The notes under the pieces: generated by a model
What the model was told of the DNA's origin: nothing
What the model saw: the letters and a program-made list of their open reading frames with translations, nothing else
Databases searched by the model: none
Part shown: positions 1 through 7,163 of the stretch, piece after piece
How positions within the stretch are numbered: the stretch's first letter is position 1
How the letters are laid out: each line of letters opens with the position of its first letter
NCBI RefSeq assembly: GCF_003426945.1
Contig: NZ_QURO01000004.1
Span: 1,178,001 to 1,242,000 of the forward strand
Source of the DNA: Thermus sediminis
Lineage (GTDB): Bacteria > Deinococcota > Deinococci > Deinococcales > Thermaceae
Direction of reading: 5' to 3'
DNA: 64,000 nt
Program-made: the position numbers and the translations under genes

Positions 1-1
1 C

Positions 2-1168
2 GCACTTCTTCAGGTTTCCGACAGAAAGGGGGCCACAGCTCAAAAGTCGGTCCTAGTCCGGGTCCACCCCAAGAAAGACTTCACCCTCAGCCTGAACCCC
101 ACGAGCCTCACCGTCCCGCAAGGGGCTAGCGGCGCCACCACCCTGACCCTCGCCCCGAAGGGCGGGTTCACCGGCACCGTGAGCCTAAGCCTGGTGGGGG
201 CTCCCAGCGGCATCACCCTCTCCCCCACGAGCGTGAATGTTACCGGCTCCAGTCCTGTGATCCAGACCCTCACCCTTACCGTGGGAAGCGGGGTGGCCCC
301 GGGGACCTACAACCTCCAGGTAAGGGCCTCCTTGGGAAGCCTCTCCAAGACGGCCAACCTGGTCCTCAACGTCACCACCCCGACCAATCCAGACTTCACC
401 ATGGTCCTGGAAAGCAACCACCTCACCGTCACACCTGGGGGCACTGCCCAAGTGCGCTTGGCCGTGACGGGAAACGGTGGGACCCTAAGCCTTCGCCTGG
501 TGGACAGCAACAACGCCCCCTTTGCCTCGGTCAGCCTCTCCCCTTCCACTGCCCCTATACCCTCTGCTCCCATGCTAGAGTTTTCCGCTAGCCCTTCCTT
601 GGCCCCAGGCACCTACCCATTGAAGGTCCAGGGGACCAGCAACGGCGTCACCAAGGAGGCCCCCCTTACCCTCGAGGTCCGTACCTCTTCCACCGTCAAC
701 CTGAGGATCCTCAAGGCGGAATGGGGGCAGACTGTTCTCAAAGAGAACCTCCGCCTGGTGGCGGGGAAGGAAGCCCTCCTTCGGGTGCACCTTTTGGCAA
801 GCCCCTCGGCCATCTCCCTAAGCCAGCCCCTTAGCGGGGCGGTCTACCTGGGTAGCGCCTTCCAGGGGAACCTCAGCTTCACCTGCCCCAACCCCATCCC
901 CACAAGCACCGTCCAGGGGGACCTTTCCACCACCTGCAACGCCACCTTACCCGGCAACTGGGTAGCCCCAGGCCTCAGGGTGGAACTCAGGGCTGATCCC
1001 AACAACGAGGTAGCCGAAAGCAACGAAGCCGACAATGCCCTTACCCTGAGCCCCTCCATGGGGGCGGGCACCGTCCTCCACCTCACCGTGGTGCCCGTGC
1101 TCCACCAGGGGCAAACCGCCTCCATCCCCGGCTTCGCTCAGACCCTCTGGCGCATCTGGCCTCTATAG
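2..1168 (+). CDS. N-terminal part of interrupted secreted metalloprotease (Ig-like and CARDB-like domains), partial
   Basis: The reading frame is open from the left edge of the window, so the true start and any signal peptide lie outside it. The visible protein has repeated beta-sandwich-like segments, each introduced by DFTL or DFTM (around 80 and 400 in the DNA), typical of exported Ig-like domains. A CARDB-like segment follows, ending with DPNNEVAESNEADN. Translation stops at a TAG at 1166-1168. The same frame then continues without another stop into the catalytic half that starts near 1250, so the two pieces look like one gene split by a single in-frame stop. Substrate unknown. It could also be a sequencing error or a genuine two-piece arrangement. 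Confidence 0.7.
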   Translation, partial: ALLQVSDRKGATAQKSVLVRVHPKKDFTLSLNPTSLTVPQGASGATTLTLAPKGGFTGTVSLSLVGAPSGITLSPTSVNVTGSSPVIQTLTLTVGSGVAPGTYNLQVRASLGSLSKTANLVLNVTTPTNPDFTMVLESNHLTVTPGGTAQVRLAVTGNGGTLSLRLVDSNNAPFASVSLSPSTAPIPSAPMLEFSASPSLAPGTYPLKVQGTSNGVTKEAPLTLEVRTSSTVNLRILKAEWGQTVLKENLRLVAGKEALLRVHLLASPSAISLSQPLSGAVYLGSAFQGNLSFTCPNPIPTSTVQGDLSTTCNATLPGNWVAPGLRVELRADPNNEVAESNEADNALTLSPSMGAGTVLHLTVVPVLHQGQTASIPGFAQTLWRIWPL

Positions 1169-1249
1169 GCCATTTCATCCTCTACCCGAGCCCCCTACAC
1201 CTTCTCGGGGACCCTAAGCCCCAACGACGGCAACTCCTGGAGCCAGCTT

Positions 1250-2170
1250 TTGGGAGAGTTGCGAATCCTTCGACAAGCGGACGGAAGCGGGCGCTACTAC
1301 TACGGGTTCGTGAGGGTCACCTACACCTCCGGCATCGCCGGGATAGCCTACCTCCGCCACCCCGTGGCCGCGGGGTGGGACCATGCGGGGAGCGCCCCCC
1401 TTGTCATGGCCCACGAACTCGGGCACAACTTCGGCAGAGAACACAGCCCCTGCGGCTTTCCCCCGGGAGACCCCTCCGTGGATCCCAACTACCCCTACCC
1501 CAACGGAAGAATCGGGACCTGGGGGTACGACCTAGAGAGCAAAACCTTGCGCAACCCCAACGGGCACTACGACCTCATGAGCTACTGCTCCCCTCAGTGG
1601 GTCTCTGACTACACCTACGAGGGCGCCCAAAGCTTCCTGGAGCAAAACCCTCCCAGGCCCCTATCCCTGCCCCAGGAAGGCCTCCTCTTCTCCGGACGCA
1701 TCCAGGGGGATGAGGTGGTCTTCAACCCGCCCCTCAGGCTAGCGGTGGCCCTAGAGGGGATGCCTTCTCCCTACCGCCTCAGGGCCGATGGCGTGGAGGC
1801 GGAAGTCTACGTCTTGGAGGACTCTCATGGGACCCTTCACTTCCAGGCCTGGCTTCCCTTGAGGGAGTGGGGTCGTGTTGGCCTCTGGCGGGATGGGGGC
1901 CTCCTCAAGGAGATGGTGGCCGAACCTAGGCCCCTCGCGGAGCCGGAGGTGGAGCTCCGGGAGGAAGGGGGCCTCCTCCAGGTGCGCTGGAGGGGCTATC
2001 CCTACCTCTCCCTGGTCCATGTGGCGGAGGACGGTACCCGCACCACCCTGGGCCTCTGGCACCAAGGCGGAGAGGCCCGCTTCCCCACGGAGGGCCTCCC
2101 CCCGGGTGGGCGGTTTGAGGTCCAGCTCTCCGATGGCCTAAGCGTCCGCCTTTTCCTCTTCCCCCGGTAG
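1250..2170 (+). CDS. Catalytic part of interrupted metzincin-type zinc metalloprotease
   Basis: The protein carries the extended zinc motif HELGHNFGREH at about residues 55-65 of this piece, with three zinc-binding His and the catalytic Glu, followed by a YDLMSYC segment at about 107-113 that fits the Met-turn. This identifies a metzincin endopeptidase, probably secreted or cell-surface bound in view of the Ig-like upstream half. The C-terminal 150 residues look beta-rich and may be a further surface domain. A TTG at 1250 is the first usable start, but the frame runs back without a stop to the TAG at 1166-1168, and residues encoded in 1169-1249 probably belong to the ancestral protein. There is no clear ribosome binding site before 1250, so independent translation is doubtful. 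Confidence 0.75.
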   Translation: MGELRILRQADGSGRYYYGFVRVTYTSGIAGIAYLRHPVAAGWDHAGSAPLVMAHELGHNFGREHSPCGFPPGDPSVDPNYPYPNGRIGTWGYDLESKTLRNPNGHYDLMSYCSPQWVSDYTYEGAQSFLEQNPPRPLSLPQEGLLFSGRIQGDEVVFNPPLRLAVALEGMPSPYRLRADGVEAEVYVLEDSHGTLHFQAWLPLREWGRVGLWRDGGLLKEMVAEPRPLAEPEVELREEGGLLQVRWRGYPYLSLVHVAEDGTRTTLGLWHQGGEARFPTEGLPPGGRFEVQLSDGLSVRLFLFPR

Positions 2171-2362
2171 GAAGAAGCGCCCCTCTTGGTAGAGGAGGCG
2201 CCCCTCCCGGCGAAGGCGTACCAAGAGAGCGAAAAGGCTAGCCTTGGAGAGGCCAGGGTAAGAGGGCTTCAAAAGGGCGTGGAGCTCCTCCAGGGAGCGG
2301 GGCTCCCTCAGAAGGCGGAGCAAGTGGGCTTCTAGACGCTTTCCCCGCACAGGCCTCATCAT
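2138..2362 (-). CDS. Small winged-helix-like protein, hypothetical
   Basis: A 74-residue basic protein starts at the first of two adjacent Met codons (2362 or 2359). The pattern of a leading helix, a two-helix core and a C-terminal basic hairpin (LRREGRLLYQEGRFFLPG) suggests a small winged helix, so DNA binding is possible; this is an inference from pattern only. The open frame extends further upstream, but that extension runs antisense through the tRNA-Arg gene and is rejected. The stop overlaps the end of the convergent protease gene by about 30 bp. The start abuts the tRNA promoter on the other strand. Confidence 0.5.
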   Translation of the reverse strand: MMRPVRGKRLEAHLLRLLREPRSLEELHALLKPSYPGLSKASLFALLVRLRREGRLLYQEGRFFLPGEEEKADA

Positions 2363-2391
2363 TGACAAAAGGAGGCTTCCCGTGCTAAGTT
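2362..2391 (+). promoter_or_regulatory. Promoter of tRNA-Arg
   Basis: A perfect TTGACA -35 lies at 2362-2367. An extended -10 (TGC followed by TAAGTT, 2383-2391) follows after an 18-bp spacer. The predicted start of transcription is about 6 bp before the mature tRNA end at 2404. Confidence 0.6.
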
Positions 2392-2403
2392 GGGGTTTAG
2401 CTT

Positions 2404-2480
2404 GGGCCCGTAGCTCAGTTGGATAGAGCGGCTGACTACGGATCAGCAGGTCAGGGGTTCGAATCCTCTCGGGCCCGCCA
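2404..2480 (+). tRNA. tRNA-Arg (anticodon ACG)
   Basis: A complete cloverleaf is visible. The acceptor stem pairs 2404-2410 (gggcccg) with 2470-2476 (cgggccc). The anticodon stem gctga/tcagc encloses the loop ctacgga, giving anticodon ACG (read as ICG). The T arm contains ggttcgaatcc. CCA is encoded at 2478-2480. Confidence 0.97.
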
Positions 2481-2524
2481 AAAGCCTCCGGGACCTCCCG
2501 GGGGTTTTCCCCTACAATGGGGCC

Positions 2525-3088
2525 ATGAAGATCTACACCAAGACGGGGGACGCAGGGGAGACCGGCCTTTACGGGGCCGAGCGGGTGGTGAAGGCCCACC
2601 CCCGGGTAGAGGCCTACGGCACCGTGGACGAGGCGAATAGCGCCCTCGGCCTGGCCCGAAGCCTCCTCCCCAAGGAGCACCTGGACCTTCAGGATCTCCT
2701 GGAGCGTCTCCAGAATGCCCTCTTTGACCTGGGGGCGGACCTGGCTACCCGCATAGGCAGCCCCTACGAGAAAAACATCGCCCGTATGGACGCTGAGGAC
2801 GTAGAAGCCCTGGAGAGGGCCATAGACCGCTACCAGGAGGAGAGCCCCCCCTTCCGGGGCTTCATCCTCCCCGGGGGGCATCCTGCGGCGGCGGCCTTGC
2901 ACCTGGCCCGCACCATGGTGCGACGGGCGGAGCGGAAGGTGGTGGCCCTAAGCCGCGAGGAGCCTGTGAACCCGGAGACCATCCGCTACCTGAACCGGCT
3001 TTCCGACCTCCTCTTCGTCCTGGCCCGGGTGGTGAACGCTCGGGAAGGGGTGCGGGAGGAAGGGTGGCTGGTAAAGAAGCGCCGCTAG
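2525..3088 (+). CDS. Cob(I)alamin adenosyltransferase, PduO type
   Basis: This 187-residue protein transfers the adenosyl group of ATP to cob(I)alamin to make coenzyme B12. Family hallmarks are the N-terminal TKTGDAGETGL segment (residues 4-14, ATP-binding loop), the YGTVDEANSALG segment, and the C-terminal RRAERKVVAL and NRLSDLLFVLAR helices of the PduO-type helical bundle. The length is normal for the family. The ATG is preceded at a 6-nt distance by a -10 box TACAAT (2513-2518), so the mRNA is predicted to be leaderless. The gene converges with, and slightly overlaps, the next reverse-strand gene. No other cobalamin gene is present in the window. Confidence 0.92.
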   Translation: MKIYTKTGDAGETGLYGAERVVKAHPRVEAYGTVDEANSALGLARSLLPKEHLDLQDLLERLQNALFDLGADLATRIGSPYEKNIARMDAEDVEALERAIDRYQEESPPFRGFILPGGHPAAAALHLARTMVRRAERKVVALSREEPVNPETIRYLNRLSDLLFVLARVVNAREGVREEGWLVKKRR

Positions 3089-3360
3089 GGCCAGGGCTTT
3101 CCGTAGACCCGAACCTCGGCCCCGGGGAAGGCGTTTTCCAACAGATCTTTTAGGAAAAGGGCGGCAGAGGGTAGCAGCCCCCCGCAGGGGCCTTCCATAT
3201 AGAGGAAAAGGTACCGGGGCCGCCTGGGAGATTGGGAAAAGCCCAGGCATCCCTCGTACTCGGGAAAGTATTCGTAGAATAGATCCAAGAGATCCGCCAT
3301 CAGGTCCCGGGCCTCGGGTAGGGCCTCCAGGGAACCCTTGGGCTTGACCCAGAAGGTCAT
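3085..3360 (-). CDS. Hypothetical protein, 91 aa
   Basis: I do not recognise a family. The start at 3360 is preceded by GGAGGT at a 9-nt spacing; the longer open frame upstream lacks support and would run through the operator of the divergent exporter gene. The protein has a mixed charged N-terminal half and short aromatic strands (YLFLYMEG), with no membrane segment and no metal-binding motif, so it is probably cytoplasmic. It is divergent from the natA-like gene and shares its 80-bp intergenic region, so the palindromic operator there could affect both. Confidence 0.6.
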   Translation of the reverse strand: MTFWVKPKGSLEALPEARDLMADLLDLFYEYFPEYEGCLGFSQSPRRPRYLFLYMEGPCGGLLPSAALFLKDLLENAFPGAEVRVYGKPWP

Positions 3361-3406
3361 GGCCTTCACACCTCCATTATCCCCTCCTCGGGAAAGGAAT
3401 GGGCTC

Positions 3407-3434
3407 TTGCAAAATGATATCATTTTGCTATGAT
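3407..3434 (+). promoter_or_regulatory. Promoter of ABC exporter operon, leaderless type
   Basis: TTGCAA (3407-3412), a 16-bp spacer, then an extended -10 TGC-TATGAT (3426-3434). The GTG start of the ATPase gene lies 7 nt after the -10, exactly where transcription should begin. Confidence 0.65.
3409..3428. promoter_or_regulatory. Perfect 20-bp palindromic operator
   Basis: The left half is gcaaaatgat and the right half is its exact reverse complement. It fills the spacer between the -35 and -10 boxes of the exporter promoter. This is the typical position of a repressor site. It is strikingly AT-rich against the surrounding sequence. No regulator gene is adjacent, so the cognate repressor is unknown. 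Confidence 0.65.
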
Positions 3435-3440
3435 AGCCCC

Positions 3441-4160
3441 GTGATCCTAGTTGAGGGATTGAGCAAACGCTACGGCCAAAGGCCCGCGGTGGAGGCGCTC
3501 TCCCTGCGCGTGGAGGCAGGAGAGGTCTACGCCCTTTTAGGCCCCAACGGGGCGGGCAAGACCACCACGTTAAGGATGCTCTCCACCCTGGTGCGCCCCA
3601 CCGCGGGCAGGGCAGAGGTGGCAGGGTTTGACGTCCTGAAGGAGCCCCTCGAGGTTCGCCGCCGCCTAGGCCTGGTGAACGGGGGGATGCGGGTCTACGA
3701 GCGGCTCACGGGGCGGGAGGTGCTGGAGTTCTTCGCCTCCTTCTACAGCCTGAGAGGCCCCGCCTTCCAGGAAGCCTTGCGCTGGGTGGTGGCCCTTTTG
3801 GAGATGGAGGAGACCCTGGAGAAAAAAGTCTTGGAGATGTCCACGGGGATGCGGCAGAAGGTGGTCATCGCCCGGGCCATCCTCCACCGCCCCCCCGTCC
3901 TCTTCCTGGATGAGGCCACCGCGGGCCTGGACGTCTTCGCAAGGCGGGCCCTCCTGGACTTCGTCAAGGGCTACAGGGACCTGGGTAACGCCATCCTCTA
4001 CTCCACCCACGTCATGTCTGAGGCCGAGGAGTTGGCCGACCGGGTGGGCTTTTTGCACCAGGGGCGCCTCATCTACGAGGGAAGTAAGGAGGAAGCTTTG
4101 GCCATGGGGGAAGGAAGCCTGGAGAGAGCCTTTATCGGAAAGGTGAGGGGAGCGGCATGA
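3441..4160 (+). CDS. ABC transporter ATP-binding protein, NatA-like
   Basis: This 239-residue ATPase subunit energises an exporter with the membrane protein that follows. Walker A GPNGAGKTT is at residues 34-42, the signature loop is the variant STGMRQK, Walker B is VLFLDEATAGLD, and the H-loop is STHVMSEAEEL. These features match the NatA/DrrA branch, which exports sodium, drugs or lipids; the substrate cannot be read from the sequence. I chose the GTG at 3441 because the -10 box places transcription initiation on it; a longer in-frame start at 3399 would lie inside the promoter. The stop overlaps the ATG of the permease gene by 4 bp (ATGA), which implies translational coupling. Confidence 0.88.
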   Translation: MILVEGLSKRYGQRPAVEALSLRVEAGEVYALLGPNGAGKTTTLRMLSTLVRPTAGRAEVAGFDVLKEPLEVRRRLGLVNGGMRVYERLTGREVLEFFASFYSLRGPAFQEALRWVVALLEMEETLEKKVLEMSTGMRQKVVIARAILHRPPVLFLDEATAGLDVFARRALLDFVKGYRDLGNAILYSTHVMSEAEELADRVGFLHQGRLIYEGSKEEALAMGEGSLERAFIGKVRGAA

Positions 4161-5335
4161 AACTCGTCTGGCGTATTGCGTGGAAGGAGTTGGTTCAGGT
4201 TTTCCGGGATCGGAAGCTGGTCCTCTCCACCCTGGTCCTTCCCGTCCTCCTCATGCCGGTCTTCATGTTCGGCCCCACGCTCTTCCTCTCCCGCCTCCTG
4301 GAAGGGACCTCCGCCAAAGTCCAAGAGGTGGCGGTGGCTGGGCTTCCCCAAGAGGCCCTGGAAGCCCTCCTCGAGGCCAGCCTGACCCCCAAGCCTCTGG
4401 CAGACCCAGAAAAGGCGGTCCGGGAAGGGGCGTACCCCGCAGGCGTGGTCTACGAGGAGGGCCGCTACCGAGTTTTTGGCCGCCTGGCGGGAGGGCTTTC
4501 GGAAAGCCAGGTGGCGGTGGGCAAGGTACAAGCCGCCCTGCAGGGCCTTAAGGAAAGGAGGGTGGCCGAGGCCCTGGCGCAACAGGGGGTGCCCCCGGAT
4601 CTCCTCTCCCCCTTCCAGGTGGAAACGGTGGACGCCTCGCCCCCCCGGGAGAAGGCGGGAGGCCTCTTGGGCTTCCTCCTCCCCTTCTTCCTGGTGATCT
4701 TCGTCCTCTCCGGGGGGCAGGTGGTGGCGGTGGACGCCACCGCCGGGGAGAAGGAGAAGGGGACCCTCGAGGCCCTCCTCTCCGCCCCCATCCCCCTCTT
4801 TCACCTGGCCTTGGGCAAGACCCTGGCCACGGTGGCCATGGCCCTCCTCTCCGGGGTGGCGGGGCTATTGGGCTTGGCTCTGGGAGGGGTCCTGAGCGCC
4901 CGCATGGGCGGAGCCATCCCTTCCAGAGGGGGTGAGGTCCTCTCCTTGGGAGGGCAGATCCAGATGGACGGGGGAAGCTTCCTGGCCCTCTTCCTCACCG
5001 CCTTTCTCCTAGCCCTCTTCATGGGGGCGGTCATGGTGGCCCTGGGGCTTTACGCCCGGAGCTTCAAGGAGGCGCAAAGCTACATGGCCCCCCTCCAGCT
5101 CGTGGCCCTCCTCCCCCTTCTCTTCCTCCAGTTCCGCGGCTTCTTTGAACTGGCGGTCTGGCACCACCTGATCCCCCTCTTCAACACCGCCCTCCTCATG
5201 GATGCCCTCCTCAAGGGGCAGGCGGAAGGCCTCCAGGTGGCCCTCACCTGGGGTTCCACCCTCCTCTACGGGGCTTTGGCCCTCCTCCTGGCGGTGCGGG
5301 TCTTCGCCCGGGAGGATGTGGTCTTCAGGAACTAA
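4157..5335 (+). CDS. ABC-2 type transporter permease, NatB-like
   Basis: This 392-residue membrane protein has an N-terminal transmembrane helix (residues about 20-45) preceded by the typical [17 protein letters not shown] segment. A large extracytoplasmic domain follows, then about five further membrane helices in the C-terminal half (from about residue 170). A conserved [17 protein letters not shown] segment is seen in the ABC-2/NatB family. It forms the pore partner of the upstream ATPase, with which it overlaps by 4 bp. The downstream SPFH gene follows after 10 bp with a strong AAGGAGG site, so the three genes are probably one transcript. Confidence 0.86.
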   Translation: MKLVWRIAWKELVQVFRDRKLVLSTLVLPVLLMPVFMFGPTLFLSRLLEGTSAKVQEVAVAGLPQEALEALLEASLTPKPLADPEKAVREGAYPAGVVYEEGRYRVFGRLAGGLSESQVAVGKVQAALQGLKERRVAEALAQQGVPPDLLSPFQVETVDASPPREKAGGLLGFLLPFFLVIFVLSGGQVVAVDATAGEKEKGTLEALLSAPIPLFHLALGKTLATVAMALLSGVAGLLGLALGGVLSARMGGAIPSRGGEVLSLGGQIQMDGGSFLALFLTAFLLALFMGAVMVALGLYARSFKEAQSYMAPLQLVALLPLLFLQFRGFFELAVWHHLIPLFNTALLMDALLKGQAEGLQVALTWGSTLLYGALALLLAVRVFAREDVVFRN

Positions 5336-5345
5336 GGAGGTACCC

Positions 5346-6101
5346 ATGCGGAAGACGGAAGAGTTTTCGGCTTGGCGGATGAGCGGCTTTTTGGGTTTCC
5401 TCCTCCTTCTCGCGTTGGCCTGGCTCCTCCTTGCGGTCTTGGGGCTTTGGCGGGAAAGGGAGCTATTCCACCTCTGGCACCTCCTGCCCTCCCTTCTGGC
5501 CTCCCTCCTTCTAGGAAGTGGCCTCTTCACGGTCCAGCCCAACGAGGCCGTGGTTCTGGTGTTCTTGGGAAGGTACGCGGGGAGTATTCGGGAAGAGGGC
5601 TTCCACTTCGCCAACCCCCTGGCCGGGAGGAAGCGGGTTTCCCTCAGGGTTCACAACCTTACCTCGGATAAGCTCAAGGTGAACGAGGCCCACGGCAACC
5701 CCATAGAGATCGCCGCCGTGGTGGTCTGGCGGGTGGTGGACACGGCCAAGGCCCTCTTTCAGGTGGAGAACTACCAGACCTTCGTAGCCATCCAGTCGGA
5801 GGCGGCCCTGAGGGCTCTGGCCAGCCGCTACCCCTACGACGCCGAGGGGAAGTTCCTAAGGGGGAACCCCGAGGAGATCGCCGAGGAGCTGAAGGCCGAG
5901 GCGCAGGAGAGGCTTAAGGTGGCGGGGGTGGAGGTCCTCGAGGCCCGCCTCACCCACCTGGCCTACGCCCCCGAGGTGGCCCAGGCCATACTCCGCCTGG
6001 ACGAGGGGCGGCAGGCGGCCATGGTCAACGACCTCATGGTGGCCCTGGTCCCCGAGGCCCAGGCCCAGCCCGTGGTGAACGTGGGCACCCTTTACGCCTG
6101 A
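5346..6101 (+). CDS. SPFH/band-7 domain membrane protein
   Basis: A 251-residue protein with two hydrophobic N-terminal segments (residues about 13-35 and 43-60) followed by an SPFH (stomatin/prohibitin/flotillin) domain starting near [16 protein letters not shown] and ending with the [19 protein letters not shown] segment. Such proteins form oligomeric membrane scaffolds; a partner NfeD or FtsH is not present here. The start at 5346 is chosen because AAGGAGG lies 5 nt upstream and because the hydrophobic N terminus begins right after it. It ends soon after the SPFH core, without the long coiled-coil tail of flotillins. It is likely co-transcribed with the exporter genes upstream. Confidence 0.85.
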   Translation: MRKTEEFSAWRMSGFLGFLLLLALAWLLLAVLGLWRERELFHLWHLLPSLLASLLLGSGLFTVQPNEAVVLVFLGRYAGSIREEGFHFANPLAGRKRVSLRVHNLTSDKLKVNEAHGNPIEIAAVVVWRVVDTAKALFQVENYQTFVAIQSEAALRALASRYPYDAEGKFLRGNPEEIAEELKAEAQERLKVAGVEVLEARLTHLAYAPEVAQAILRLDEGRQAAMVNDLMVALVPEAQAQPVVNVGTLYA

Positions 6102-6111
6102 AAGGAGGGAG

Positions 6112-6312
6112 GTGAAGGGCAAGCAAGAGGGGAAAAAGGCCTTTCTCCTTAGACTGGACCCGAGGCTCTACCGGGTCCTGGAGAAGTGGGCCCAGGACGA
6201 GCTCAGGAGCGTGAACGCCCAGATAGAATACTTGCTCAAAGAAGCGGCCAGGAGGGCGGGGAGGTGGAGGGATGAGGGCGAGGCTGGAACCCAAGAGGGA
6301 CGGGAACCCTAA
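6112..6312 (+). CDS. Small ribbon-helix-helix (Arc-like) DNA-binding protein
   Basis: A 66-residue protein whose segment KKAFLLRLDPRLYRVLEKWA followed by ELRSVNAQIEYLLKEAARR is a classical ribbon-helix-helix (Arc/MetJ fold) pattern: a short strand that inserts in the DNA major groove and two helices that form the dimer. It starts at a GTG with AAAGGAGGGAGG directly upstream and sits 10 bp after the SPFH gene. The next gene overlaps its 3' end by 41 bp. No toxin-like partner is seen, so it is more likely a local regulator than an antitoxin. It could be the regulator of its own operon, but this is speculation. Confidence 0.75.
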   Translation: MKGKQEGKKAFLLRLDPRLYRVLEKWAQDELRSVNAQIEYLLKEAARRAGRWRDEGEAGTQEGREP

Positions 6313-6778
6313 GGCGCTCCTTTTCGCCCTCTACCTGGCTTCCCTCCTCGCCCTGGGGTTCTTCGCGACCACGGTGGAGGCTTCGGAAAGACCCTTCCTC
6401 CTCGCCTTGGCGGCCGCAAACGCCCTGTTCATGGGAGCCTTCTTCCTGTGGCTTGGGGGCTTTCCCGAAAAACTCTTCTACGCGCTGGAGGGATCTTTCC
6501 TCAGGGTCCACCACCCCTTCGGCGAAAGAGGGGTGCACCGCTCGGAGGTGGCCTCCATACGGCTTGTGTCCTACGCCCTTCCCTTCCTCGCCCCAAGTCC
6601 CAACACCCAGATGCCAGGCTACTACCGCCTGAACTTCCGGTTAGAGGGCCTTCCTGTAGAGGCCCTGGTGGGGGCAAGACGAGGGGAAGGGGTCCTCCTC
6701 GTCCTCAAGGACGGCACCGGCCTACTCCTGAACCCGGAGGACCCTAAGCCCCTCCTCTCCTGGGAGGAAACGGTGTGA
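6272..6778 (+). CDS. Membrane protein with bacterial PH-like domain, hypothetical
   Basis: A 168-residue protein with two membrane helices (about residues 15-34 and 43-63) and a C-terminal beta-rich part. That part contains EGSFLRVHHPFGERGVHRSE and VLLVLKDGTGLLLNPEDP, which fit a bacterial PH-like fold. The start overlaps the upstream ribbon-helix-helix gene by 41 bp; GGAGGTGGAGGG lies just before the ATG. Function unknown; the neighbourhood (SPFH protein, exporter) suggests a role at the membrane. It ends the rightward cluster that begins with the ABC exporter. Confidence 0.6.
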   Translation: MRARLEPKRDGNPKALLFALYLASLLALGFFATTVEASERPFLLALAAANALFMGAFFLWLGGFPEKLFYALEGSFLRVHHPFGERGVHRSEVASIRLVSYALPFLAPSPNTQMPGYYRLNFRLEGLPVEALVGARRGEGVLLVLKDGTGLLLNPEDPKPLLSWEETV

Positions 6779-6788
6779 AGGCGCTCTG

Positions 6789-7155
6789 CTAGACCCACGG
6801 ACTCTCCTAGCCTTCCGGCCCAACCGCCACTGGCCATTCCCCTTGGCCCTCACCCCCCTCCCCTTCCTGAACCCCTTCTCCTAGGCCTAGCCCCCTTAGG
6901 GGGCCCATGGACGAAGCCAAGGTCAACCTCCTAGCGGCCTCAGGCGGGGAGCTCACGTGGCGGGGCCACCTCTGGGAACGCCTCCGGCGAAAGGACTTCT
7001 GGCCCGCCGCCCTCCTCCACGGCACCCTCAACGGGGTGGCCGGGCTTTCCCTGGTTCTGGTGGAGCGCACGCACGACTTCCTCGTGGGGGTGGTGGGGCT
7101 TCCCGGGCTCTTCCTCCTGGCCCTCTTCAACCTCTGGCTTAGGAGGCAGGTATAG
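6789..7155 (+). pseudogene. Remnant of a CPBP (CAAX/Abi-type) membrane protease gene
   Basis: The frame from 6907 to 7155 encodes 82 residues whose core WPAALLHGTLNGVAG, followed by a hydrophobic helix and a basic end, matches the third conserved motif (HxxxN) and last helix of CPBP intramembrane proteases. The first motif (EExxxR) and most of the membrane helices are missing. A second open stretch at 6789-6881, in another frame, encodes a hydrophobic N-terminus-like peptide (FRPNRHWPFPLALTPLPFL) before running into stops. The simplest reading is a gene that has lost its middle. Assigning 6789-6881 to the same gene is an inference. Confidence 0.45.
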
Positions 7156-7163
7156 TCAGGGAG

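Noticed and set aside
2363-2902. Upstream extension of the small reverse-strand gene, giving a 254-codon frame
   Set aside because: It runs antisense through the tRNA-Arg gene and part of the cobalamin adenosyltransferase gene and shows no protein-like pattern before the Met at 2362.
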